64,000 nt of DNA. Source: Amaranthus tricolor (Eukaryota > Streptophyta > Magnoliopsida > Caryophyllales > Amaranthaceae). Below are positions 38,201 to 49,403 of the stretch, one piece after another. The notes below the pieces were generated by a model, which saw only the letters and a list, made by a program, of their open reading frames with translations, had not been told where the DNA came from and did not search any database. The stretch lies in contig NC_080058.1 in the NCBI RefSeq assembly GCF_026212465.1, forward strand, positions 22,692,109-22,756,108, written 5' to 3'. A program made the translations under genes and the position numbers. Positions within the stretch are counted from its first letter, which is position 1. Every line of letters begins with the position of its first letter.

Positions 38201-41090
38201 GTTCATTCTTCATCATTCATTCTTCATTGATCATTGATCCTTGTTCATTCTTAGTCGTTATTCTTCATTGATCATTCATCCTTGTTCATTCTTCATCGTT
38301 CATTCTTCAATGATCATTGATCCTTGTTCATTCTTTATCGTTCAATCTTCATTGATCATTGATCCTTGTTCATTCTTCATCGTTCATTCTTCGTTGAACA
38401 TTCACCCATGTTCATTCTTCATCGTTCATTCTTTAATGATGATTGATCCTTGTTCATTCTTCAATGTTCATTCTTCAATGATCATTGATCCTTGTTCATT
38501 CTTCATCGTTCATTGTTCATTGATCATTAATCCTTGTTCTTTCTTCATTGTTCATTCTTCATTGATCATTGATCCTTGTTCATTCTTCATCGTTCATTCT
38601 TCATTGATCATTGATCCTTGTTCATGCTTCATCGTTCATTCTTCATTGATCATCGATCCTTGTTCATTCTTCATCGTTCATTCTTCAATGATCAATGATC
38701 CTTGTTCATTCTTCATCGTTCATTCTTCATTGATCATTGATGCTTGTTCATTCATCATCTTTCATTCTTCAATGATCTTTGATCCTTGTTCATTCTTCAT
38801 CGTTCATTCTTCATTGAACATTCATCCTTGTTCATTCTTCATCGTTCATTCTTCAATGATGATTGATCCTTGTTCATTCTTCATCGTTCATTCTTCAATG
38901 ATCATTGATCCTTGTGCATTCTTCATCGTTCATTGTTCATTGATCATTGATCCTTGTTCATTCTTCATCGTTCATTCTTCATTCATCATTGATCCTTATT
39001 CATTCTTCATTGATCATTAATCCTTGTTCATTCTTTATCGTTCATTCTTCAAAGATCATTGATCCTTGTTCATTCTTCATCGTTCATTCTTCATTAACCA
39101 TTGATCCTTGTTCATTCTTCATCGTTCATTCTTCATTGATCATTAATACTTCTTGCATTCTTCATCGTTCATTCTTCATTGATCATTGATCATTGTTCAT
39201 TCTTCATTATTCGTTAATCATTGATCAAGTATCCTTGTTCATTCTTCATCGTTCATTCTTCATTTATCATTGATCCTTCTTCATTCTTACTCGTTCATTC
39301 TTCATTGATCATTCATCCTTGTTCATTCTTCATTGATCATTGACCCTTGTTCATTCTTCATCGTTCATTCTTTAATGATCCATCATCCTTGTACATTCTT
39401 CGTCGTTCATTCTTCAATGATCATTGATCCTTGTTCATGCTTCATCGTTCATTCTTTATTGATCATCGATCCTTGTTCATTCTTCATCGTTGATTCTTCA
39501 ATGATCAATGATCCTTGTTCATTCGTCATCGTTCATTCTTCATTGATCATTGATCCTTGTTCATTCTTCATCTTTGTTTCTTCAATGATCATTGATCTTT
39601 ATTCATTCTTCATCGTTCATTCTTCAATGATCATTGATCCTTGTTCATTCTTCATCGTTCATTCTTCAATAATCATTGATCCTTGTTCATTCTTCATCGT
39701 TCATTCTTCAATGATCATTGATCCTTGTGCATTCTTCATCGTTCATAGTTCATTGATCATTGATCCTTGTTCATTCTTCATCGTTCATTCTTCATTCACC
39801 ATTGATCCTTGTTTATTCTTCATCGTTCATTCTTCATTGATCATTGATCCTTGTTCATTCTTCATCGTTTATTCTTCTTTGATCATTCATCCTTGTTCAT
39901 TCTTCATCGTTCATTCTTCATTGATCATTGATCCTTGTTCATTCTTCATCGTTCATTCTTCAAAGATCATTGATCCTTGTTTATTCTTCATCGTTCATTC
40001 TTCATTGATCATTGATCATTGATCCTTGTTCATTCTTCATCGTTCATTCTTTATTGATCATTGATCCTTGTTTATTCTTTATCGTTCATTATTCAATGAT
40101 CTTTGATCCTTGTTCATTCTTCATCATTCATTCTTCATTGATCATTGATCCTTGTTCATTCTTAGTCGTTATTCTTCATTGATCATTCATCCTTGTTCAT
40201 TCTTCATCGTTCATTCTTCAATGATCATTGATCCTTGTTCATTCTTTATCGTTCAATCTTCATTGATCATTGATCCTTGTTCATTCTTCATCGTTCATTC
40301 TTCGTTGAACATTCACCCATGTTCATTCTTCATCGTTCATTCTTTAATGATGATTGATCCTTGTTCATTCTTCAATGTTCATTCTTCAATGATCATTGAT
40401 CCTTGTTCATTCTTCATCGTTCATTGTTCATTGATCATTAATCCTTGTTGTTTCTTCATTGTTCATTCTTCATTGATCATTGATCCTTGTTCATTCTTCA
40501 TCGTTCATTCTTCATTGATCATTGATCCTTGTTCATGCTTCATCGTTCATTCTTCATTGATCATCGATCCTTGTTCATTCTTCATCGTTCATTCTTCAAT
40601 GATCAATGATCCTTGTTCATTCTTCATCGTTCATTCTTCATTGATCATTGATGCTTGTTCATTCATCATCTTTCATTCTTCAATGATCTTTGATCCTTGT
40701 TCATTCTTCATCGTTCATTCTTCATTGAACATTCATCCTTGTTCATTCTTCATCGTTCATTCTTCAATGATGATTGATCCTTGTTCATTCTTCATCGTTC
40801 ATTCTTCAATGATCATTGATCCTTGTGCATTCTTCATCGTTCATTGTTCATTGATCATTGATCCTTGTTCATTCTTCATCGTTCATTCTTCATTCATCAT
40901 TGATCCTTGTTCATTCTTCATCGTTCATTCTTCATTGATCATTGATCCTTGTTCATTCTTCATCGTTCATTCTTCTTTGATCATTCATCCTTATTCATTC
41001 TTCATTGATCATTAATCCTTGTTCATTCTTTATCGTTCATTCTTCAAAGATCATTGATCCTTGTTCATTCTTCATCGTTCATTCTTCATT
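35243..41090 (+). repeat. Higher-order repeat D, three copies of about 1925 bp
   Basis: Copies at about 35243-37167, 37168-39092 and 39093-41090. The GATCAAGTATCC marker recurs at about 35371, 37296 and 39221. The third copy lacks 14 bp near 39330 and later regains monomers absent from copies 1 and 2. Composition suggests a shortened derivative of unit C. The CACTA element landed in related sequence just downstream. Confidence 0.85.
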
Positions 41091-41864
41091 GATCATTGAT
41101 CCTTGTTCATTCTTCATCGTTCATTCTTCATTGATCATTGATCCTTTTTCATGCTTCATCGTTCATTCTTCATCGATCATCGATCCTTGTTCATTCTTCA
41201 TCGTTCATTCTTCAATGCTCAATCATCCTTGTTCATTCTTCATCGTTCATTCTTCATTGATCATTGATCCTTGTTCATTCTTCATCGTTCATTCATTATT
41301 GATCATTTATCCTTGTTCATTCTTCATCGTTCATTCTTCATTGATCATTGATCCTTGTTCATTCTTCATTATTCGTTAATCATTGATCAAGTATCCTTGT
41401 TCATTCTTCATCGTTCATTCTTCATTTATCATTGATCCTTGTTCATTCTTACTCGTTCATTCTTCATTGATCATTCATCCTTGTTCATTCTTCATTGTTC
41501 ATTCTTCATTGATCATTGATCCTTGTTCATTATTCATCGTTCATTCTTTAATGATCCATCATCCTTGTACATTCTTCATCGTTCATTCTTTAATGATCAT
41601 TGATCCTTGTTCATGCTTCATCGTTCATTCTTCATTGATCATCGATCCTTGTTCATTCTTCATCGTTGATTCTTCAATGATAAATGATCCTTGTTCATTC
41701 GTAATCGTTCATTCTTCATTGATCATTGATCCTTGTTCATTCTTCATCTTTCATTCTTCAATGATCATTGATCTTTATTCATTCTTCATCGTTTATTGTT
41801 CATTGATCATTGATCCTTGTTCATTCTTCATCGTTCATTCTTCATTCACCATTGATCCTTGTTT

Positions 41865-41867
41865 ATT
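41865..41867. repeat. Target site duplication ATT (left) of the CACTA element
   Basis: ATT precedes CACTAGTGG here, and ATT follows CCACTAGTG at 49419-49421. A 3-bp duplication is diagnostic of CACTA elements. The satellite monomer is continuous if one copy is discounted. Confidence 0.88.
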
Positions 41868-41882
41868 CACTAGTGGAAAAAA
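41868..41882 (+). repeat. CACTA terminal inverted repeat (3' end)
   Basis: CACTAGTGGAAAAAA, inverted match to 49404-49418. The first eight bases, CACTAGTG, are themselves palindromic. Confidence 0.95.
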
Positions 41883-42060
41883 CCTCATTTGCTGCGGTTT
41901 TTTTGCCATTATTTGTTGCGGTTTTGGCCCCCAGCAATTGTGATAGCAGCAAATAGCCTATTTTAAATGCTGCGGTCATTGGGAGGAACCGCAGCAAATA
42001 AATTGGCCCATTAATTGCTGTGGTCGTGGCGAAACCGCAGCAAATAGCATATTTTTTTTT
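41883..42060. repeat. Subterminal repeats, left end
   Basis: Several copies of TTTGCTGCGGTT and its reverse complement (41888-41899, about 41915, 41978, 41987-41999, 42033-42045), some with one base changed. Direct and inverted copies alternate and could pair as hairpins. Probable binding sites for the element's DNA-binding protein. Confidence 0.8.
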
Positions 42061-42239
42061 TATTTTCCTTTTTATCCTTTTAATAATGCAATAATAATAC
42101 AATCACAAATAATCAACATTAATCTCTTTGTAATAATAAACTCTCGCTCGTATATATAATATAATATTATGTACGTACATATATATATATATATATACAT
42201 TAAAGTATAAAAAATAATCTATACTATAATTACAATTTA
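42061..42239. other. AT-rich 3' flank of the CACTA gene with AT microsatellite
   Basis: Between the subterminal repeats and the stop codon (minus strand). It contains an (AT)n run at about 42179-42199. No coding potential seen. It probably includes the 3' untranslated region of the minus-strand gene. Confidence 0.55.
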
Positions 42240-45200
42240 TCAAGGACAAATATTAGCAAGATACACGGCAATCTTGTCTTTTAATTCGCGCATCTCTTCA
42301 CTTCTCAAAGGGCGTGTTTCCCTCGGAATGTCGTTTAAAACCTATATATAATATTAAAATAAAAGATTAATATAGAAATTAAACATTAGATTTTACCAAT
42401 GATATATTTAATTAAGAAAGTAACAAATACTTACGGCATCTATATTTTCGACTCCAACCTCCTTCACGGCATTAAGAATATCGTCCATGAACTTCAGCGC
42501 GTAGTAGCCGCAATCAACGGACCCAGAAGGTTGTTGAAAGCACTAAGAGAAAATAGATGTTAGTGTCAAAAACGGTTAAAAACGCATAAAATCGCAACTT
42601 AACACGTAAATTCTAGAACATGACTATGATTTTCAATTCTAACAACTTCTACACAATAATATATACCAAATAGTGTTGTGTGCCGAGTTTCGTGCATAAC
42701 AAACCAAGTTTGAGTACTTTACGCGCGAAATTGACAAAAACGCTTAAAAACGCATAAAATCGCAACTTAACTTCTAATTTCTAGCATATGACTATTATTA
42801 TCAATTCTAACCATTTCAACACAATAATATATGCCAAATAGTATTGTGTGCCAAGTTTCGTGCATAACAAACCAAGTTTGAGTACTTTACGCGCGAAATT
42901 GACAAAAACGCTTAAAAACGCATAAAATCGCAACTTAACACGTAAATTCTAGAATATGACTATGATTTTCAATTCTAACAACTTCTACACAATAATATAT
43001 ACCAAATAGTGTTGTGTGCCGAGTTTCGTGCATAACAAACCAAGTTTGAGTACTTTACGCGCGAAATTGACAAAAACGCTTAAAAACGCATAAAATCGCA
43101 ACTTAACTTCTAATTTCTAGCATATGACTATTATTATCAATTCTAACCATTTCAACACAATAATATATGCCAAATAGTATTGTGTGCCAAGTTTCGTGCA
43201 TAACAAACCAAGTTTGAGTACTTTACGCGCGAAATTGACAAAAACGCTTAAAAACGCATAAAATCGCAACTTAACTTCTAATTTCTAGCATATGACTATT
43301 ATTATCAATTCTAAGCATTTCAACACAATAATATATGCCAAATAGAATTGTCTGCCAAGTTTCGTGCATAACAAACCATGTTTGACCTACTTTACGCGCG
43401 AAATTGACAAAAACGCTTAAAAACGCATAAAATCGCAACTTAACTTCTAATTTCTAGCATATGACTATTATTATCAATTCTAACCATTTCAACACAATAA
43501 TATATGCCAAATAGTATTGTGTGCCAAGTTTCGTGCATAACAAACCAAGTTTGACCTACTTTACGCACGAAATTGACAAAAACGCTTAAAAACGCATAAA
43601 ATCGCAACTTAACTTCTAATTTCTAGCATATGACTATTATTATCAATTCTAACCATTTCAACACAATAATATATGCCAAATAGTATTGTCTGCCAAGTTT
43701 CGTGCATAACAAACCATGTTTGACCTACTTTACGCGCGAAATTGACAAAAACGCTTAAAAACGCATAAAATCGCAACTTAACTTCTAATTTCTAGCATAT
43801 GACTATTATTATCAATTCTAACCATTTCAACACAATAATATATGCCAAATAGTATTGTCTGCCAAGTTTCGTGCATAACAAACCATGTTTGACCTACTTT
43901 ACGCGCGAAATTGACAAAAACGCTTAAAAACGCATAAAATCGCAACTTAACTTCTAATTTCTAGCATATGACTATTATTATCAATTCTAAGCATTTCAAC
44001 ACAATAATATATGCCAAATAGTGTTGTGTGCCAAGTTTCGTGCATAACAAACCATGTTTGACCTACTTTACGCGCGAAATTGACAAATAAAAACGCGAAA
44101 TTGACAGCATCAAACTAGTGACCAGACCACCTTGCACGACACGTGGAGACCAAACCTATGCATCCAGGACCTAGGCTAAAGTGGAAATGGAATCTTGGTA
44201 CTTGGATCTAGCTATCAAGGTCCTAAAACCATTCTAACAATCCCCGTGGACTCCTAGAAGCTGAGCCGAAGGAGGGCTGGTCGACAGTTTGCTAGATTAG
44301 AATTTTGTTTAAGTGTTTGTGGTTGTTTCGTGTTCTTTTCATGATCATTTGACCAAACCTATACAAAACCCATAAAATCGAATTTGTGTACCTTTCTTGC
44401 TATCCATTTTGGAAATGTGGCTCTGGATGTAGATCCCATTTGTCCACGCACTCTTTTCATTGCGCTGAAACGCATGGGAAAAGTAATACCACTTATATAT
44501 ATATATATATAACACTTAATTAAATCAAATTGGTAAAATAATTAATATTACGTACGCATTCAACAATGCTTTGAATCTTGTGTTGCGAGGTAGGCTGTTA
44601 GGTTTTTGTAATGAGTCGAAGACGTGCACGGTGTTCGTTAAAGGACATATGATCAGAAGTATCCAATGCAAACTACAAGCACAAATTTAAAATCAACAAA
44701 TTAGAGATTAGGTGACTTTAAAAATCAAAAGATAAGTTCAATTTCAAAAATAAAACTTACTCTTCCCAATATGGAGCCAGAATGAATGTGTGTTTACATG
44801 CAAGGGAATTAGTCAAAGCAGTTTCAATGTATGCTCTGACAGCATCTGGATCATTTCTACATTTACTACCCGAAATCGTCTCCGGACAAAACCATCCAAT
44901 TTTTATTGGAGGTTCGCAAGAATTTACCTCCTCGTAAACCGCACTAAACTCACAAATAAGAGAATTTTGTTAGTAATTCGGTCATTAAAACAATTAAACA
45001 ATAATGCCTAACTTGTAAGATAATGAACATCACCTCATGTAGACATGGAAAAGAGCTACGTTCAGCATCTCTCCTCTCAAAAATTGCCCGATGTCACTAG
45101 GACAAATAATTACAAACGGGTCTTCTGAAAAGCAGTATTGCTCCTTCAGCAGGGGCAACATGATTGGGTCCTCCTCACTTATGCGAGATGCACAATAATG

Positions 45201-47446
45201 CAGCCATTTGCAATCTTGAGAGAGATCTTTTAGCTCCTCATCAGTCAAAATTGGAGTGCTTGGCATCGACTTTGACCCAGTCGACACCTTTGCTGAGGAA
45301 CCGACCTCTCTACAAGATCCCTTTGGACTCTTTTGCTATTTCAATTTATAAAATTAAATTAGTGTGAGCATGCAATTAAAAAAATAAAAATAAATAAGGT
45401 ACAAATGATTCTTACCGTGTTAGTGAATCGGACCCAAGCATATGGCCATGTGACGAAACTACCTAGGGCGTCTGATAGTTTCTCAAGGCTCCATGCTGGC
45501 ATTGGAATTGGGAGTGAGAAATCTTCAAACCCCTTTACAATAGTCTCCACGGCCACACTGATGTGGCCACTTGTAACAGGCACTGAATGCACTGTTTGGC
45601 CTTCTTTATTTGGCTGTGCCATACCATATGCAACCTCAGTTAAGTCGCCATCACTAGCAACACCTAACTGAGGCAGCAAAAGAGAACAAGGAGTCGCCTC
45701 CTGAAAATGGTGTCGTTTAGTATAATAAGCATCATAATAAAATTTTAATTACGCGTTGCAATTTAAATTAATAAGTGCTATTATATTTAAAAACTATGTA
45801 CCTGTAGCACTGGCACCGGAGTTGGCTCCGGATTTTGAGCAACGGGGGTATTAGTAAAGAGCTGGGGTGCTACGGGGGTACTGGGCTCGGGTGTTGGCTC
45901 GACCAAAGCGTTAGAATCCCCATGTTGACTTCCCTGATCATCGACAATCAGGTCTACCAAGTCCACAATGGGTGCACCCATCTTTTGCAACACGGTGGCC
46001 AACTTCGCGAGAACGTCCTTCGTAATCTCCGCTCGGAGGGTTGCTGCTTCTTCCCGCAGTGCCGTTCGGGATTGAGTAGCAACACACTCTTTGCCGAATG
46101 CCTTCTGTAACCCCACGCGGACGCCTCCTTTTCCGACTACCCGCCCACTGTGGTCTTTCCCTAAGACCATATGCAATGCGTCAACATTGCCTTTTGGGGT
46201 GAACTCCCCCGTAGCTTCTTTTTCCTTCCAGCCCATCTGTTCAAATAAAAAGTGACATATATAGTAATTAGTAAAAGTACATCAAAGCCAAAGAATACAA
46301 AACAAATGAAGAATATACTTAATAATTTCAAAACTCACCACAGCATCAGCAACCTTCTTCGTTCCCGGATCATTAATGGTAAATTTACCACTTACATCTC
46401 GGGAATGAAGCCCGCAATACCAATCACGCACCCGATCTCCAGCAAAATTCACGGATGCGGAGGTAGTCGTAGATGAGGGCGTGGATGAACTTTGATTGGG
46501 GTATAAACCCGCATCCACCCACTCTTTTCGGACCTTATCGTACGTTTTCTGGCCTAAGCGATGGTAAAACTTCCTTTTGCTTGCAGAATCAGAAGCTTTA
46601 CCACGCTTTTCCTAATTAATCATTAGAAATCGAATGTCATGTATTAGTTTAATGACTGAATCAAAAGAAGTAAATTCAAATTGGTAAACTATAATATAAT
46701 ATGAAATACTTACAACTTCTATGGGAGTTGTTCTTTTGGCAACAAAGGCCTCCCAATCCCTCTTCGTTATGTGACCCCATATTTCGTAAGGCATCTTCGA
46801 AGGTGCTTGCTCTCCACCTTCGTTTCCCGTTTTGACCTTTTTGGTCGTACGGGCACGGCTCTTCGTAATCCAGCCAGTTACAAGCTTGGATTTGAAATCT
46901 CTGAATCTTTCAGCAACAGCTGAAAGAAACACATTCTTCTTATCCTCATCGCTCTCGATATGGAAAAGATTCTACAAAAAAAATTTATATTTATTACTAT
47001 CAATAAAATTAATTTTAAAATGAAAATAAATGAGTAAAAATAGTAAAGTTGCTTACCACAGTATCATGCCACAGAGAGTTCTTCAAACCCTCTGGAACCT
47101 CGTTCCATGCGTGCAATATGGAAAGCTTTCGGATACATAGACCCACTTGTTTTCCATATTGCCTACGCCATTTTCCGCAGGGTTGACCCAATGCATTGTA
47201 TTCCAAATGCATGGGTTCTGTGACTTTGAGGTTTTTTGTAGGACCTCGCCCTTTTCTTTTCTTACTGGTAGTGGTGAGAGCATCCATTGGTGGGGCGTCT
47301 TCAGTTTCAAAATCATTGTCAATCGGTGGAGCTTCTTCAGCCATACGCTCGTATCTCACAATTTGGTCTTCTTCGCTGTCATGACTACGATGCTCATTAT
47401 CCGAACTCTCAATCTCGGGGACAATTTCGTCTCTGAATAAATGCAT
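42240..47446 (-). CDS. CACTA-encoded Transposase_24-like protein with C-terminal Ulp1 (C48) protease domain
   Basis: My 11-exon model on the minus strand: 47446-47057, 46971-46714, 46611-46339, 46236-45802, 45700-45416, 45335-45034, 44943-44761, 44672-44556, 44464-44392, 42542-42435, 42341-42240. All introns are GT-AG and phases agree, giving 2526 nt, 841 residues and a TGA. An acidic N-terminus leads to RGPTK (67-70), then EYNALGQPCGKWRRQYG, WITKSRARTT, ITKRDWEAFVAKRTTP and KFYHRLGQKTYDKVRKEW, the plant Ptta/En/Spm Transposase_24 pattern; DHSGRVVGKGG in exon 4 also fits. The C-terminus has Ulp1 hallmarks: LHWILL (His711), VHVFDSL (Asp728), SVDCGYYALKFM (Cys783). Such proteins are thought to bind element DNA; the protease role is unknown. 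The start is uncertain: a splice acceptor near 47432 could join a leader exon ending at 48621, making Met35 the start. Confidence 0.82.
42570..44088. repeat. Tandem array of nine 168-169 bp repeats inside an intron
   Basis: The word CGCAACTT ends at 42600, 42768, 42936, 43104, 43272, 43441, 43610, 43779 and 43948, giving spacings of 168 (four times) then 169 (four times). The extra base comes from GACCTACTTT replacing GAGTACTTT. Copies 1 and 3 share one variant (ACACGTAAATTCTAGAA), copies 2 and 4 another (ACTTCTAATTTCTAGCA), so the array began as a 336-bp dimer; later copies are all of the second type. It lies in the intron 44391-42543 of the CACTA gene. Confidence 0.93.
44089..44340. other. 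Unassigned insert in the same intron, LTR-like fragment
   Basis: About 250 bp between the 168-bp array and exon 9, unlike either neighbour and less AT-rich. Phrases such as ACCAGACCACCTTGC and GGACCTAGGCTAAA resemble parts of the nested LTR (ACCAGCCCACCTTGC near 25250; GGACATAGGCTAAA near 25420). It may be a remnant of a related LTR. Alignment by eye only. Confidence 0.35.
44494..44511. repeat. TA microsatellite in an intron
   Basis: A run of TA dinucleotides of about 18 bp, just upstream (minus strand) of exon 9 of the CACTA gene. Confidence 0.85.
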
Positions 47447-47513
47447 TGTATTATATTAGTACCTGAAAAAGTATGAATAGAAATATATTAGAACATAAGC
47501 TAAGTAATATTAA

Positions 47514-47612
47514 GAATATGACTATGATTTACAATTCTAATACGTACGTTCAACACAATAATATATAACAAATAAGTGTTCTGTGCAAAGTTTCATGCCA
47601 AACAAACCAAGT
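47514..47612. repeat. Single diverged copy of the 168-bp intron repeat
   Basis: ATATGACTATGATTTACAAT through ACAAACCAAGTG matches, with about 15% difference by eye, the stretch repeated nine times at 42570-44088, and in the same orientation. It covers only about 100 bp of the unit. Confidence 0.75.
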
Positions 47613-47819
47613 GCTAGTAGTTAATGCACTTCTTAGTCTCTCTATGTGTAACTCTGTTTTCTCACATGAAACATGGTATACTTTTATTATTCTCCATTAT
47701 GCTTCATGAAATAAAAAGAGGAACCACAACAAACGTCAAAGCCTTACGTTCGGTGCAATAGTCTTGAACTCATGATCATTAATGATGAATATGAATGTCA
47801 TGAATTAAAGAATCACTTT

Positions 47820-48120
47820 CAATGGGGAAGAGCGCAATATTGGCATTAGGGAAAGGATAATCTAGAAGGAATATTTTAGTTAATTGTTAGTTTGTTATTT
47901 CTTTCCAAGGAAGACATTTAGTTTTATGTATATATAAAGGAGGGGAAGAATAGGATTATGATTTTGTATAGACAATAGTGTTTGTTTAAACACTTTGGGA
48001 ACTTGAGTATACTCGAAATACTCACTTATCCTTTTAGCTAATACAATATCAGTAAATCTCCATTTCTATCTTATTGCTTTACATTTCTGTTTCACTACAC
48101 ACGCTTGCAATGTTCATTAC
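47820..48120 (+). other. LTR-like or promoter-like segment
   Basis: On the plus strand there is a TATA-like TATATATAAAGG at about 47929, then GGGAACTTGAGTATACTCG, AATACAATATCAG and a pyrimidine-rich end. This resembles the U3-R-U5 layout of a short plant LTR. I see no clear TG...CA ends or duplication, so it may be a partial solo LTR or only AT-rich intron. Confidence 0.3.
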
Positions 48121-48621
48121 ACCAAACCCAACCCAACCCAACCCCAACCCATACAAACACCACCACACCAGCCACCCTTAACATTAAAAGGAAGTAGCTT
48201 GATTCCTGTCAAGTTCAACCATATGCTGTCATTATACTTTGTTTTTCTCCTTTGATGCTATTGGTTCACACAGACATACATATTCCTACCATTTTACACT
48301 GAGTATTATACAAATGAGTATTATACAGTATCAATAGTTGGATATATTGATGGTCTAATTCCAAAATCTTCTATTAATTAAAATAGGTACAAATGAGTAA
48401 CCGGCCATAAAAGCTCAAAGATATACACATATATATTCAAATAATGTAAAACATATATATGAAAAACTTGAATAATGCAAATTAGTAAAATAAATATAAT
48501 AAATACAACGAAAACAGAGACCAAAACTTAAATATACACACAGTTGCCATAGTTTTCGATTGTTTTCATGAATATCTTGCAAAACTTAAATGCTTAACAA
48601 ATTAAAATGAGAAAAAATACC

Positions 48622-49100
48622 TTAATTTCGTGGGTTTTGAAGATGAACAAGACCAAAGATGAATTTCCAACAGTAGCAGCAGCGTGGGTTTCGTGGGTTT
48701 CGTGAAGAGTTAGCCCTAAATTCGTGGCTTTCGTGAGTTTTTGAAGGAAAAGCAACAATGGTGGGTTGAAATGTAATAGATTAAAACAACAAAACTCAAC
48801 AATACGTTGAAATTCCGTGTGTTTATATTGAAATGTCGTGGGTTTATATTGAAATAGGTTTAAAGAACTTACTTGAACAAGAAGAAAGAACTTGAAGAAG
48901 AATGTAATTAACGAACTTGAAGAACCGTGTGGGTTTTTCGTGTATGCGAAATTGAAGAAGAATGGAACTTGAAGAAGAAGAAGTTGAAGAAGACAATGGT
49001 ACAGTATGCTTTTTCGTATGCAGTTTTCGATGAAGAAGACAAGAGAAATGAAACGTTATAATAAAAAGGCGGGTTTTGCAAAAAAAAATAAAATAACCAA
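48622..49100 (-). other. Probable 5' untranslated leader of the CACTA gene
   Basis: Minus-strand stretch upstream of the donor at 48621, with repeated phrases like AACCCACGAAA and GAAACCCACG and GA/CT-rich tracts (for example GAAGAAGAAG on the plus strand near 48970). There is no ATG in the 180 nt next to the donor. I take it as promoter and leader; no TATA box is assigned. Confidence 0.4.
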
Positions 49101-49403
49101 GGGATATTTGCTGCGGTCAACGGAGAAAACCGCAGCAATAAATGCTTCTCGTGTATACCTATTTTGCTGTTATATTATTTGCTGCGGGCCCCACACATAA
49201 CCGCAGCAATTAAGCTTAATTTAAACTGATATATGCTGCGGTCCACAGCCTAACCGCAGCAATTAAGCTTGCAATGGATTATTTGATGCGGTTAACTCCA
49301 AAAACCGCAGCAATTGCTTTGCTTTTTTTTTTCTCTTATTTTTTTTTCGTTTTATTGCTGCGTATATTCAATAACCGCAGCAAATACTTAGCAGCAAATA
49401 CGT
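49101..49403. repeat. Subterminal repeats, right (5') end
   Basis: At least ten copies of the GCTGCGG/CCGCAGC motif in about 300 bp (for example near 49109, 49129, 49182, 49201, 49233, 49252, 49288, 49305, 49358, 49374). They come as inverted pairs about 12-25 bp apart, so the end could fold into serial hairpins. Denser than the left end, as is usual for the promoter end of CACTA elements. Confidence 0.85.

Larger units (their letters stand above)
26168..41867 (+). repeat. 42-bp satellite array, block 2
   Basis: Same monomer and orientation as block 1, 15.7 kb long, resuming in phase after the retroelement nest and ending inside a monomer at the CACTA element. Longest stop-free stretch is 600 codons at 33368-35170, all one 14-residue repeat. 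Only one of six frames of the consensus lacks a stop. Variants between copies are mostly amino-acid replacements, so there is no sign of protein selection. No gene is called. Confidence 0.97.
47447..48621 (-). other. Probable first intron or upstream region of the CACTA gene
   Basis: About 1.2 kb with no open frame of note. A minus-strand donor (AAG then GTATTT) at 48621/48620 and an acceptor (TTATTCAG) at about 47433 would make this the first intron. It includes one diverged copy of the 168-bp intron repeat, an LTR-like stretch, and a C-rich run (CCAACCCAACCC) near 48125-48150. Confidence 0.45.

Noticed and set aside
45405..46110. Plus-strand open frames of 88-91 codons in the CACTA element
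   Set aside because: They overlap exons of the minus-strand gene, whose motifs and splice phases are consistent.
48119..48150. Telomere-like C-rich repeat
   Set aside because: A few ACCCA/AACCC words only; not the plant telomere repeat CCCTAAA and too short.
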